The notes: generated by a model not told the origin, from the sequence alone. Positions 51,703 to 60,120 are shown, numbered from the stretch's first letter. The stretch: 64,000 bases of DNA from an uncultured Alphaproteobacteria bacterium (GCA_934254675.1 CAKQLP010000002.1:62001-126000); one strand, 5' to 3'. Program-made: numbers and translations.

Positions 51703-53634
51703 ATGGTTAAAATTAAATTGCCTGATGGCAGTATCTTAGAAGAAAAAGATGGTGTTTCCGGATTGGAAATTGCCAATAAAATCAGCTCTAGTTTAGGAAA
51801 AGCGGCTTTAGCTGTTTCCGTTAACGGTACATTACAAGATTTGACAACCCCCATAACAACCGATTCTACAGTCACTATTATTACCGCTAAAGACAAAGAG
51901 GGTTTGCAAATTTTACGCCACTCTTGTTCTCATGTGATGGCTCAAGCGGTTAAGGAATTATGGCCTGATGCTCAAGTAACAATTGGTCCGGCTATTGAAA
52001 ACGGTTTTTATTATGATTTTTCATGCAAAGAAAACTTTACAACTGAAGATTTTGCTAAAATTGAAGCAAAAATGCATGAAATTGTAAAACGTGATGAAAA
52101 AATTGAACGTGTTGTGATGTCTCGTGACGAAGCTATTGAGTTTTTTAAAAATTTGGGCGAGCATTATAAGGTGCAGATTATTGAAGATTTACCGGAAAAC
52201 GAGACAATTACATTGTATCGTCAAGGAAATTACACAGATTTATGCCGTGGTCCTCATGTGCCGTCTACTTGCAAAATTGGTGATGCTTTCAAAATTACCA
52301 AAGTTGCCGGAGCTTATTGGAGAGGAGACTCTAATAATGAAATGTTACAGCGTTTGTATGCAACAGCATGGCCAACAAAAAAAGAATTGGACAGTTATTT
52401 AAATATGCTTGAAGAAGCGGCAAAACGCGATCATCGAAAATTGGGTAAAGAAATGGATTTGTTCCATTTTGAACCGGAATACGCTCCGGGTGCTGTTTTT
52501 TGGCATGACAAAGGTTATCGCGTTTATCGCAAATTGATTGAGTATATGCGCAATCGTCAAGAACATAACGGCTATGAAGAAATTTCTACTCCGCGCATTA
52601 TGGACAAGTGCTTATGGGTTACCTCTGGACACTGGGATAAATATGGCGCGCACAACTATTCTGGCAAAACCGAAGATGGTAAGGAATTTTGTGTTAAACC
52701 AATGAACTGCCCAGGTGGATTGCTTGTTTATAAACAAGGTGTTAAATCTTATCGTGATTTGCCATTGCGTATGGCCGAATTTGGTAAAGTTAACCGCTAT
52801 GAAGCTTCTGGCTCTTTAATGGGGTTGATGCGCGTACGCGAATTTACGCAAGATGATGCGCATATTTTCTGCACGCCTGAACAAATGGAAGATGAATGCA
52901 TCCGCACAATGAAACTGATTTTTGATATTTATAAGGATTTTGGCTTTGATAATATCAAAATTTATCTTTCAACACGTCCAGACAGCATTTATCGTATTGG
53001 TTCTGATGAAATTTGGGATTTGTGTGAAAATTCTTTGGCTCACGCTTTGGATAAACATGGTTACAAATATGAAATTAATGCCGGCGAGGGCGCTTTTTAT
53101 GGTCCTAAATTGGAATTTATTTTGCGTGATGCCATTGGTCGTGAATGGCAATGCGGTACAATTCAGGTTGATATGAACTTGCCGCAACGGTTTGATATTT
53201 CTTATATCGGCGAAGATGGTGAAAAACATCAACCGGTGATGTTGCATCGTGCGTTGTTTGGCTCTATTGAACGTTTCTTGGGAATTTTAATTGAACACCA
53301 TGCCGGAAAATTACCTTTGTGGTTGTCTCCGGAACAGGTTGTGGTGGCGCCTATTGTCAGTGATTTTGATGATTACGCCAAAGAAGTTGCCGATGTTTTA
53401 TCTAAGGCTGGGTTATCTGTTAAAACGGATTTGCGTAATGAAAAAATCAATTATAAAGTTCGTGAACACTCTTTAGAAAAAATTCCGGTAATTGCTGTTG
53501 TCGGTGCTAAAGAAAAAGAAAACCGCACAGTGACAGTTCGACGTTTAGGCTCAGAAAAACAAGAAGTTATGTCATTGGATGATTTTGTTGCTCAGTTGCA
53601 AAAAGAAGCGGAAATGCCGCATCGTTTTGAATAA
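51703..53634 (+). CDS. thrS: Threonyl-tRNA synthetase
   Basis: 643 residues, full length. N-terminal TGS domain (1-62), the editing domain with HSCSHVMAQA and YTDLCRGPHV, catalytic class II core with zinc ligands in PMNCPGG, DDAHIF and MLHRALFGSIER, and a C-terminal anticodon-binding domain. AAAAGGT precedes the ATG. Confidence 0.97.
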   Translation: MVKIKLPDGSILEEKDGVSGLEIANKISSSLGKAALAVSVNGTLQDLTTPITTDSTVTIITAKDKEGLQILRHSCSHVMAQAVKELWPDAQVTIGPAIENGFYYDFSCKENFTTEDFAKIEAKMHEIVKRDEKIERVVMSRDEAIEFFKNLGEHYKVQIIEDLPENETITLYRQGNYTDLCRGPHVPSTCKIGDAFKITKVAGAYWRGDSNNEMLQRLYATAWPTKKELDSYLNMLEEAAKRDHRKLGKEMDLFHFEPEYAPGAVFWHDKGYRVYRKLIEYMRNRQEHNGYEEISTPRIMDKCLWVTSGHWDKYGAHNYSGKTEDGKEFCVKPMNCPGGLLVYKQGVKSYRDLPLRMAEFGKVNRYEASGSLMGLMRVREFTQDDAHIFCTPEQMEDECIRTMKLIFDIYKDFGFDNIKIYLSTRPDSIYRIGSDEIWDLCENSLAHALDKHGYKYEINAGEGAFYGPKLEFILRDAIGREWQCGTIQVDMNLPQRFDISYIGEDGEKHQPVMLHRALFGSIERFLGILIEHHAGKLPLWLSPEQVVVAPIVSDFDDYAKEVADVLSKAGLSVKTDLRNEKINYKVREHSLEKIPVIAVVGAKEKENRTVTVRRLGSEKQEVMSLDDFVAQLQKEAEMPHRFE

Positions 53635-53666
53635 TTCAGAGTGGTGTAAATCATTGGCTAAAAGAG

Positions 53667-53696
53667 CGAGGGTAACAGATTTTACCCTCGTTTTTT
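53667..53696 (+). terminator. Rho-independent terminator
   Basis: CGAGGGTAA and TTACCCTCG then six T. Ends thrS. Confidence 0.9.
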
Positions 53697-53709
53697 ATGG
53701 ATAAAGCGT

Positions 53710-53767
53710 TTGACAAAAAATATTCTTTGTGTTAAACAATAATTACATAATGTAATTATTGTTAAAC
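53710..53767 (+). promoter_or_regulatory. Promoter overlapped by a long palindrome
   Basis: TTGACA at 53710, 17-base spacer, TAAACA at 53733-53738. A palindrome of 29 bases (53735-53763, arms AACAATAATTACAT and ATGTAATTATTGTT, centre A) covers the -10 and start point, and with one mismatch extends to 53731-53767. A strong operator candidate for the gene at 53786. Confidence 0.7.
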
Positions 53768-53785
53768 TATTAAAAATAAACATAT

Positions 53786-54208
53786 ATGGTTAGATTTATT
53801 GTTGTAAATGCTGAATGTGTTGAAGCAAAAGCTTTTTGCATTGCTGTTGAGAGTTGTGAAAACTATGAAGTGGCACTGAAAGTTGATTCCAGCTATTATT
53901 CAGAACTAGATAGCTGCAATACAGTAACAGAGGCTTTGGAATTGACGAAACCGTCTATGGTGGTTGATTTCAGTGTTGAACCTGCTGAAATAGGGGCGAA
54001 TATGTATGCTTATGTGCTTGCCGGCGTACCTGCTGTCTTTCCAAGGGAAGAAGGGTTTTATGATGAAGCCGAAAGGGTTTTGATGGCTAAAAGCATTGCT
54101 GATTGTCGTGGTTTGAGCACGATGGCTTTGCAAATGATTAATTCTTATATAAAAGATAGAATTACATTTGTGCAAAATTTTATGCAGTACAAGGAGTATT
54201 ATATGTAA
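53786..54208 (+). CDS. Hypothetical protein with DapB-like segment
   Basis: 140 residues, no signal peptide. The middle, KPSMVVDFSVEPAEIGANMY then VLAGVPAVF, resembles the part of dihydrodipicolinate reductase around its NAD-binding loop (VIDFT...A..G.P.V), but the protein is about half DapB's length, lacks a clear GxxGxxG, and the family link is weak. No Shine-Dalgarno. The palindrome at its promoter suggests tight control. Confidence 0.55.
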   Translation: MVRFIVVNAECVEAKAFCIAVESCENYEVALKVDSSYYSELDSCNTVTEALELTKPSMVVDFSVEPAEIGANMYAYVLAGVPAVFPREEGFYDEAERVLMAKSIADCRGLSTMALQMINSYIKDRITFVQNFMQYKEYYM

Positions 54209-54242
54209 TATCCTAACGGTGCTACAACTAACAATTTGATCG

Positions 54243-54272
54243 AAAGAGAGGTGTAAAAGCTTCTCTTTTTTT
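54243..54272 (+). terminator. Rho-independent terminator
   Basis: AAAGAGAGG and CTTCTCTTT with one mismatch, then T. Confidence 0.7.
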
Positions 54273-54276
54273 ATAC

Positions 54277-54306
54277 AAAAAAAGCCCGCTCAATGGAGCG
54301 GACTTT
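54277..54306 (-). terminator. Terminator of the ldh gene
   Basis: On the minus strand CCGCTC and GAGCGG with a four-base loop, followed by GCTTTTTTT. Confidence 0.8.
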
Positions 54307-54322
54307 GAAAAATTAAATAAAG

Positions 54323-55270
54323 TTATTTACCTTCAATCATAGCCAAGGCTTTGTCTGTATATTCTTTCATAATTTCCGCACTGTTTTTCAGTTTGGCACG
54401 TTCTTCATCAGAAAGTTTCGGCGAAATAACATGGAAAATACCTTTTCTGTTGATAACAGTAGGCAATGACAGACTTACACCTTTAACGCCTTCAATATCG
54501 TCGTGATGAGAAGACACGGTCAAAATAGCGTATTCATTGTTATTTATAGCGCGGCAAATTTGGGTTAAAGCACCGGCAATACCATAGAAAGTAGCGCCTT
54601 TGCCATCAATAATTTTGTAGGCCGCATTAACAACACCATCTTTGATTTCAGCTTTTTTAGCGTCATCTAAAACTTTGTTAACGCTTTCAGCATATTCTTC
54701 CAAAGACAAAGTACCGGCTTCGGCGTTAGACCAAATCAAAACTTCGCTGTCACCATGTTCGCCGATTACGTCAGCATGAACTGATTTTGTGGAAACACCC
54801 AGATAGAAGGCCAACAAGGTTCTGAAACGAGCCGTATCTAAAACTGTGCCGCTACCGATAACGCGTTCTTTAGGAAAACCGGAAAGTTTGCGGGCAACTT
54901 CAGTCATAATGTCGGCCGGATTAGCGGTGATTAATAAAATAGATTCAGGAGCGTATTTAGCAACTTGCGGAATAATGCTTTCAAAAATTTTGACGTTGCG
55001 ACCTAACAAATCAATGCGGGTTTCACCTGGTTTTTGATTTGCACCGGCGGTTACAATTACAACTCCGCAACCTTCCAAATCTTCATAAGTTCCGGCTTTA
55101 ATTTTTCCGGCGTGACCAAAAGGAGCGGCGTGAGCAATATCCATAGCTTCGGCTTGTGCTTTTTTTTCATTCATATCAATCAAAACAACCTTGTGCGCAA
55201 CGCCTGTCATCATCAATGAAAATGCCGCAGCACTTCCAACAGAACCGGCACCGATAATACCAACTTTCAT
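54323..55270 (-). CDS. ldh: L-lactate dehydrogenase
   Basis: 315 residues from ATG 55270 (GGAG before it; ORF upstream start lacks one). NAD motif GIIGAGSVGSA, GANQKPGETR with Gln at the substrate-choosing position (malate dehydrogenases have Arg there), catalytic His in VIGEHGDSEV, and ITANPADIMTEVA. Reduces pyruvate to lactate with NADH in fermentation. Monocistronic. Confidence 0.88.
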   Translation of the reverse strand: MKVGIIGAGSVGSAAAFSLMMTGVAHKVVLIDMNEKKAQAEAMDIAHAAPFGHAGKIKAGTYEDLEGCGVVIVTAGANQKPGETRIDLLGRNVKIFESIIPQVAKYAPESILLITANPADIMTEVARKLSGFPKERVIGSGTVLDTARFRTLLAFYLGVSTKSVHADVIGEHGDSEVLIWSNAEAGTLSLEEYAESVNKVLDDAKKAEIKDGVVNAAYKIIDGKGATFYGIAGALTQICRAINNNEYAILTVSSHHDDIEGVKGVSLSLPTVINRKGIFHVISPKLSDEERAKLKNSAEIMKEYTDKALAMIEGK

Positions 55271-55389
55271 GTTTATCTCCAATCTAAAAAATATGTTCAA
55301 AAATTCATTTACTTATATAGATATGATTAGAGGTAAATTGCAATACCTTTTTTAAATTTTTTGCAAATTTTTTTACATAAAAAACAGGG

Positions 55390-55418
55390 TTGACAGCCAG
55401 AAATAAAATTTATATAGA
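55390..55418 (+). promoter_or_regulatory. Promoter very close to a start codon
   Basis: TTGACA, 17-base spacer, TATAGA at 55413-55418. Transcription would start near 55425, which is the ATG. Confidence 0.6.
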
Positions 55419-55424
55419 AAAATT

Positions 55425-55922
55425 ATGAGAAATGTAGAAAAAATGATAAAAACTAATGCGATGCGGATTGTGGAAACTACCAAAATTCCGTATAAGGTGT
55501 ATGAGTATGAGGTGACCGACGGTGTTGACGCCAAAAGTGTGGCGCAATATTTGCAAAAGCCGGAGGAACAGGTGTTTAAAACATTGGTAACTCAAGCACC
55601 GACCGACCAACATGGTTTTATTTATTTTGTGTTTGTTATTCCGGCAAATGCCGAACTTAGCGTTAAAAAAGCCGCTCATGCCGCCGGTGTAAAAAATTTG
55701 GAAATGCTGCCGCTGAAAAAACTTTTGCCGCTGACCGGATATGTGCACGGTGGGTGCTCTCCATTGGGAATGAAAAAACAATTTCCGGTTTTTATTGATG
55801 AAACGGCGATATTGTTTGACACATTTTGCCTATCGGGCGGAAAAATTGGCATAACTCTTGAGTTAAATGCCGAAACTTTGGCAAAGGCAATCGGAGCAAA
55901 GTTTGCCGATTTAACACTTTGA
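55425..55922 (+). CDS. YbaK/EbsC-family Cys-tRNA deacylase
   Basis: 165 residues. Family motifs KTNAMRIVETTKIPYK, the conserved Lys region (EEQVFKTLVTQ), FVIPANAELSVKKAA and GGCSPLGMKKQ. Removes Cys mischarged on tRNA-Pro. ATG 55425 coincides with the expected transcript start (leaderless), while ATG 55443 (MIKTNAMRI, where homologues begin) would have an 18-base leader. Either may be used. Confidence 0.88.
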   Translation: MRNVEKMIKTNAMRIVETTKIPYKVYEYEVTDGVDAKSVAQYLQKPEEQVFKTLVTQAPTDQHGFIYFVFVIPANAELSVKKAAHAAGVKNLEMLPLKKLLPLTGYVHGGCSPLGMKKQFPVFIDETAILFDTFCLSGGKIGITLELNAETLAKAIGAKFADLTL

Positions 55923-55935
55923 AAGGAGTAAGAAA

Positions 55936-56370
55936 ATGAAATATTTATTAATGGTTTGTTTGTTATTTCCTCTGTCGGCGCAGGCATTTTGTTTGGGTGA
56001 GGTTGGCAGTCAGCGTACAAATGGATTGGGCGAAACCGAATATAGAAACAGCAGCGGACAATTGCTGGGAACATCCCGCCAGAACGGATTGGGTGAGACC
56101 GAATATCGCGACAACAGCGGTCAATTGGTCGGCACGGCCAGACAGAACGGATTGGGCGAGACCGAATATCGGGACAACAGCGGACGATTGTCCGGAACTT
56201 CTCGCCAAAATGGATTGGGAGATACCGAATATCGAAATGGTAACGGCGTGTTAGTTGGAACCTCTCGCGAAAACAGTCTTGGAGATACCGAATATCGTGA
56301 CAACACCGGCAGACTAAATAAAACATCTCATCAAAACGGATTGGGTGAGACAATTTATTATAATTACTAG
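55936..56370 (+). CDS. Secreted protein of 21-residue tandem repeats
   Basis: 144 residues. GAAAGGAG before the ATG. Signal peptide ends SAQAF. The mature part is five full copies and one part copy of a 21-residue unit (NGLGETEYRDNSGQLVGTSRQ type). The units are 63 bases each, starting at 56020. It resembles proteins with NGLG-T-YRD repeats in other proteobacteria, function unknown. Copy number can be expected to vary. Confidence 0.75.
   Translation: MKYLLMVCLLFPLSAQAFCLGEVGSQRTNGLGETEYRNSSGQLLGTSRQNGLGETEYRDNSGQLVGTARQNGLGETEYRDNSGRLSGTSRQNGLGDTEYRNGNGVLVGTSRENSLGDTEYRDNTGRLNKTSHQNGLGETIYYNY
56020..56367 (+). repeat. 63-base tandem repeat, 5.5 copies
   Basis: Units start at 56020, 56083, 56146, 56209, 56272 and 56335 (partial). 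Conserved core GGATTGGG(C/T)GA and GAATATCG. In frame within the secreted protein. Confidence 0.85.
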
Positions 56371-56382
56371 GAGAATCGTTTT

Positions 56383-56850
56383 ATGAATGAAATTTTACGT
56401 CTGGCTATGGAGCAAGCGCGCAAGACAATGAATGAAAATATCGGCGGTCCGTTTGGGGCGGCGGTTATTTCTGAAACCGGCGAAATTTTAGCTATAACCT
56501 CAAATTCTGTTTTGCGTGACAACGATCCGACGGCACACGCTGAAGTTAACGCCATCCGCGCCGCTTGTCAAAAAATCGGCAGTTACGATTTAAGCAACTG
56601 TATTTTATATACCACGGCTTATCCTTGTCCGATGTGTTTATCCGCAATTATTTGGGCGAATATCAAAAAAGTGTATTTCGGATGTCGTCCAGAAGACGCT
56701 GAACACATTGGTTTTAGAGATGATTTTATGTATCGGTTTATCGAAAATAAATGTAATGATAAGTCTGTTTTGGATTTGACAGAATTGAACAGAGATGAGT
56801 GTTTACAACTGTTTAATGAATATCAACAAAAATCTAAAACAATATATTAA
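56383..56850 (+). CDS. Guanine deaminase-like nucleoside/base deaminase
   Basis: 155 residues. CDA-fold zinc site HAEV (52-55) and PCPMC (81-85), with GGPFGAAVI near residue 21, NDPTAHAEVNAIRAA and GFRDDFMYRFIE at the end. The closing motif and length match GuaD-type guanine deaminases (guanine to xanthine) more than TadA or cytidine deaminase. GGAG before the ATG. Fits with the purine salvage genes at 2.6 kb. Confidence 0.82.
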   Translation: MNEILRLAMEQARKTMNENIGGPFGAAVISETGEILAITSNSVLRDNDPTAHAEVNAIRAACQKIGSYDLSNCILYTTAYPCPMCLSAIIWANIKKVYFGCRPEDAEHIGFRDDFMYRFIENKCNDKSVLDLTELNRDECLQLFNEYQQKSKTIY

Positions 56851-56886
56851 ACAAGATAAAAGCATCTATGGAGTTAAAAAAATAAA

Positions 56887-56947
56887 TGTAATGTTTGACA
56901 TTACAATTTTTATGTTATATTACTTAAATGTAACAAGATATATTACA
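56887..56947 (+). promoter_or_regulatory. Promoter with two palindromes, Rrf2-type operator candidate
   Basis: TGTAATG-TTTGA-CATTACA (56887-56905) contains the -35 box TTGACA (56895-56900). -10 candidate TATATT at 56916 or TATTAC at 56918. A second inverted pair, TGTAA-N9-TTACA, is at 56929-56947. These would allow the Rrf2 protein encoded downstream to repress its own operon. Confidence 0.65.
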
Positions 56948-56963
56948 ATTATGGAGAAATAAA

Positions 56964-57341
56964 ATGAAAGAATATACTTCTGTAAATTTAGGCTCTTTTA
57001 ATGAAATTGCCAAAAAAGAAAATGGTAAGGCTTTTTTGCATGATGCTTTAAACTTAACCAGCTGCGAAATTTCAGTTAACTCTGTTCCAAAGGGTTTTAA
57101 AGTTCCGTTCAGTCACTTACATAAGCAAAATGAAGAAGTTTATATTGTTTTAAAAGGTATTGGTGTAATTACCGTTGGCGAAGTTAAAATTGACGTAAAA
57201 GAAGGCTCGGCGGTCAGAGTTGCCACAAAAGTTGCTCGCACGATTGAAAACATTGGCGATGGTGAGTTCCAATTTATTTGTATTCAGGCCAAAGAAGGTA
57301 GTTTGACACAATTTGGTTTGGGTGATGCGGAACTTTGCTAA
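56964..57341 (+). CDS. Small cupin-domain protein
   Basis: 125 residues. One cupin_2 barrel with motif 1 HLHKQNEEVYIVLKGIG and a second motif around VKEGSAVRVATKVARTIEN. His/Glu ligands fit a bound metal ion. ATGGAGA serves as ribosome site. First gene of an operon with the Rrf2 regulator; role may be in redox or stress sensing, or a small-molecule binding step. Confidence 0.85.
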   Translation: MKEYTSVNLGSFNEIAKKENGKAFLHDALNLTSCEISVNSVPKGFKVPFSHLHKQNEEVYIVLKGIGVITVGEVKIDVKEGSAVRVATKVARTIENIGDGEFQFICIQAKEGSLTQFGLGDAELC

Positions 57342-57351
57342 AAGGTGAAAG

Positions 57352-57780
57352 ATGCAAATTTCAAGCCGTTTTACCATAGCTTTGCATATATTAACTGCCC
57401 TTGAAATTTTTAAAGGGCAGTTTCCGCTTACTAGTGATTTTTTGGCTAGTTCGGTACAGGTAAATCCGGTCATCATCCGTAATATATTGCTTAAACTTAA
57501 AGCCGCTGGAATGATACAGATTTCCCGCGGGCGCAACAATATGAGTTTATTGAAATCTCCAAATGAAATCAGTCTGCTTGACGTGTATAAAGCCATAGAA
57601 CCCTTGGAACACAATACTCTATTTGCTTTTCATAAAAATCCTAATCCTGAATGTCCGGTCGGGCATAATATTCATAATTTGCTAGATAATCGTTTGATGT
57701 CCGTGCAGACGGCTATGGAAGAAAAACTCAGCAAGATGAATTTAGCCGATATTTTAAATGATTTGCACAATTTATTATAA
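57352..57780 (+). CDS. Rrf2-family transcriptional regulator
   Basis: 142 residues. Winged helix: ISSRFTIALHILTALE, recognition helix SVQVNPVIIRNILLKLKAAGMI and wing SRGRNNMSLL. Only one Cys (PECPVG), so it does not carry the three-Cys iron-sulfur site of IscR or NsrR; it is closer to the YwnA kind. AAAGGTGA before the ATG, 10 bases after the cupin. Likely autoregulator through the palindromes at 56887-56947. Confidence 0.85.
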   Translation: MQISSRFTIALHILTALEIFKGQFPLTSDFLASSVQVNPVIIRNILLKLKAAGMIQISRGRNNMSLLKSPNEISLLDVYKAIEPLEHNTLFAFHKNPNPECPVGHNIHNLLDNRLMSVQTAMEEKLSKMNLADILNDLHNLL

Positions 57781-57788
57781 GGAAAACA

Positions 57789-58667
57789 ATGCACGATATT
57801 TGGAATCCTTGGCACGGGTGTATAAAAAAAAGCGCGGGTTGCCAAAACTGTTATATGTATTTTTTAGATAAGCAACGCGGCAAAGACGGAACTCAAGTTT
57901 ATAAGGTTAAAAATAATTTTGATTATCCTTTGCAAAAAGATATAAATGGTAATTATAAAATAAAATCCGGCGAGCAAATTCGGGTTTGCATGACTTCTGA
58001 TTTCTTTTTACCCGAGGCTGATAAATGGCGGCAGGAAGCTTGGAATATTATGCACGAGCGTTCTGATGTTGTGTTTTTCTTGCTGACAAAAAGACCGGAA
58101 CGTGTTTTTGATTGTTTGCCCGACAATTGGAAAAGCGGTTGGGAAAATATATTTTTTAACGTCACTTGTGAAAATCAGCAAATGGCCGATGAGCGGATTC
58201 CTCTTTTAGAACAACTTCCCTTTAAGCATAAGAGGATTATGGTCGCACCATTTATAGGTGAGGTAAGTATTGCCAAATATTTAGCTAAGGGTTTTATTGA
58301 ACAAGTTATTGCCGGCGGCGAAAACTATGATGGTTCAAGACCTTTGAAATATGAGTGGGTGAAAGAACTTTATAATGAATGTGTGACGGCAAAAGTTAAA
58401 TTTGCTTTTATTGAAACCGGAACTTATTTTGAAAAAGATGGTAAAATCTATAAAATTGAAAATAAGTTTAAACAAAGCCAACAGGCTTATAAATCAGGTT
58501 TACAATATGTGGGAAAACCTATAAAATTTAAACTGACAAAGCTTCAAGGCAATTTATTTGAAGACAATACAAGTCTGTATAAACCTTATTTTTGCGGGCA
58601 ATGTAAAACTTGCGGCAGCCGTTTGATTTGCAACGGCTGTTCTAATTGCGGAAGGTGTCGGTCTTAA
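57789..58667 (+). CDS. DUF5131 (phage Gp37/Gp68-like) protein
   Basis: 292 residues. The N-terminus WNPWHGCIKKSAGCQNCYMY is the family's signature with Cys triad; the rest (TSDFFLPEADKW, FFLLTKRPERV, FNVTCENQQMADERIP, IAGGENYDGSRPL) also fits. The C-terminal ~25 residues carry seven Cys (CGQCKTCG, CNGCSNCGRC), an extra zinc-ribbon or cluster site. Family is common in phages and plasmids; biochemical role not settled. Eight bases after the Rrf2 gene. Confidence 0.8.
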   Translation: MHDIWNPWHGCIKKSAGCQNCYMYFLDKQRGKDGTQVYKVKNNFDYPLQKDINGNYKIKSGEQIRVCMTSDFFLPEADKWRQEAWNIMHERSDVVFFLLTKRPERVFDCLPDNWKSGWENIFFNVTCENQQMADERIPLLEQLPFKHKRIMVAPFIGEVSIAKYLAKGFIEQVIAGGENYDGSRPLKYEWVKELYNECVTAKVKFAFIETGTYFEKDGKIYKIENKFKQSQQAYKSGLQYVGKPIKFKLTKLQGNLFEDNTSLYKPYFCGQCKTCGSRLICNGCSNCGRCRS

Positions 58668-58674
58668 CCTTTAA

Positions 58675-60105
58675 TCAGAAACGGAAATCATTTCCTCTTC
58701 CGGTGCGGATATCTTCCAATCGTTGCCGCACAATATTGGCTAAATTGTTTGGAATGGTCGCCAGTTCTTGCTCAATCAATTTTTCACCGATGGCTTTAGT
58801 GTCTTTTGAGGCGTAATCGGTTAGATATTCCTGCAAAGTCATCAGCGCATTTGGGTGGCAACAATTATGAATTTGCTTAGCCTTGCAAAGTTCCATAAAG
58901 CGGTCACCGGTACGTCCGGCGCGGTAACAAGCAGTGCAAAAACTCGGCACATAGCCAAGACGCATCAGCCAATTGATAATTTCATCCAGAGGGCGATTGT
59001 CTATAACGTCAAATTGTTCGGAGTTTTCATCTTCCGCTTCCGGAGAGGCATAGCCGCCAACCGAAGTCTTTGAGCCTCCGGAAATTTGCGAAATTCCTAA
59101 TTGTAAAACCCGTTCGCGAGTTTTTTTGCTTTCCCGAGTGGAAACAATCATACCTGTATAAGGTACGGCAATACGGATGAGAGCGACAATTTTGGCGAAA
59201 ATATCGTCTGGAATACAGTTGCTGAATTGGCTTGTATCAATGTCATCGGCATGGCGCAAGCGAGGAACGCTTATGGTGTGCGGACCAACTCCAAAAACCG
59301 CTTCCAGATGTTCGGCATGCATCAATAATCCGCTAAATTCATAACGATATGTCGATAAACCGAACAAAACACCCAGACCGACATCATCAATACCGCCTTG
59401 CATGGCTCTATCCATAGCTTCAGTATGCCAATTGTAATTATGTTTAGGTCCTTGTGGATGAAGCTGCTCATAAGATTCCTTATTGTAGGTTTCTTGAAAC
59501 AAAATATATGTTCCGATACCGGCTTTGTGCAATTTGGCGTAATCTTCAACTGTGGTGGCGGCAATATTGACATTAACGCGTCGGATTGCCCCGTTTTTAT
59601 GCTTGATTCCATAAATGGTGTCAATGCTCTCCAATACATATTCTAGCGGATTGTTTACCGGATCTTCTCCCAGTTCCAAAGCCAAACGTTTGTGTCCCAT
59701 ATCTTGTAGGGCGATAACTTCCTGCTTGATTTCTTCCTGAGTCATTTTTTTGCGGAAAATGTGCTTATTTTTGATGTGATAAGGGCAATAAACACAGCTG
59801 TTGACGCAATAGTTTGAAAGATAAAGAGGGGCAAACAAAACAATGCGATTGCCGTAATAATTATTTTTTATTTGTTCCGCCAGGGCAAATATCTCGGCTT
59901 CAATTTCCTTATTGTCACAAGCCAGTAATACCGAAGCTTCGCGATGGGTCAAGCCTTTTTCCTGTTTTGCCTTATCAATAATTTGATGAATAAGTTGCAA
60001 ATTATTTTTATTTTTATCGGCATATTCCAATGTTTCAAGAATTTCTTGATGTGAAATAAATTCTTCTGCTTTTGCTGAGTTCGGATTATATTTTATGCTT
60101 TCCAT
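58675..60105 (-). CDS. hydG: [FeFe]-hydrogenase H-cluster maturase HydG
   Basis: 476 residues. Radical SAM triad YCVNSCVYCPYH, then the tyrosine-lyase C-terminal domain with FCTACYRAGRTGDRFMELC and CCHPNAL, the second cluster site. Makes CO and CN ligands from tyrosine for the H-cluster. GAAGG before the ATG. Convergent with the DUF5131 gene. HydE lies 41 kb away on the plus strand. Confidence 0.93.
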   Translation of the reverse strand: MESIKYNPNSAKAEEFISHQEILETLEYADKNKNNLQLIHQIIDKAKQEKGLTHREASVLLACDNKEIEAEIFALAEQIKNNYYGNRIVLFAPLYLSNYCVNSCVYCPYHIKNKHIFRKKMTQEEIKQEVIALQDMGHKRLALELGEDPVNNPLEYVLESIDTIYGIKHKNGAIRRVNVNIAATTVEDYAKLHKAGIGTYILFQETYNKESYEQLHPQGPKHNYNWHTEAMDRAMQGGIDDVGLGVLFGLSTYRYEFSGLLMHAEHLEAVFGVGPHTISVPRLRHADDIDTSQFSNCIPDDIFAKIVALIRIAVPYTGMIVSTRESKKTRERVLQLGISQISGGSKTSVGGYASPEAEDENSEQFDVIDNRPLDEIINWLMRLGYVPSFCTACYRAGRTGDRFMELCKAKQIHNCCHPNALMTLQEYLTDYASKDTKAIGEKLIEQELATIPNNLANIVRQRLEDIRTGRGNDFRF

Positions 60106-60120
60106 AATTGACCTTCTTTA

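Noticed and set aside
54323..55270. Malate dehydrogenase
   Set aside because: The substrate-choosing residue in GANQKPGETR is Gln, as in L-lactate dehydrogenases, not Arg.
56020..56367. CRISPR array
   Set aside because: Units are adjacent, with no spacers, and code for a secreted protein repeat.
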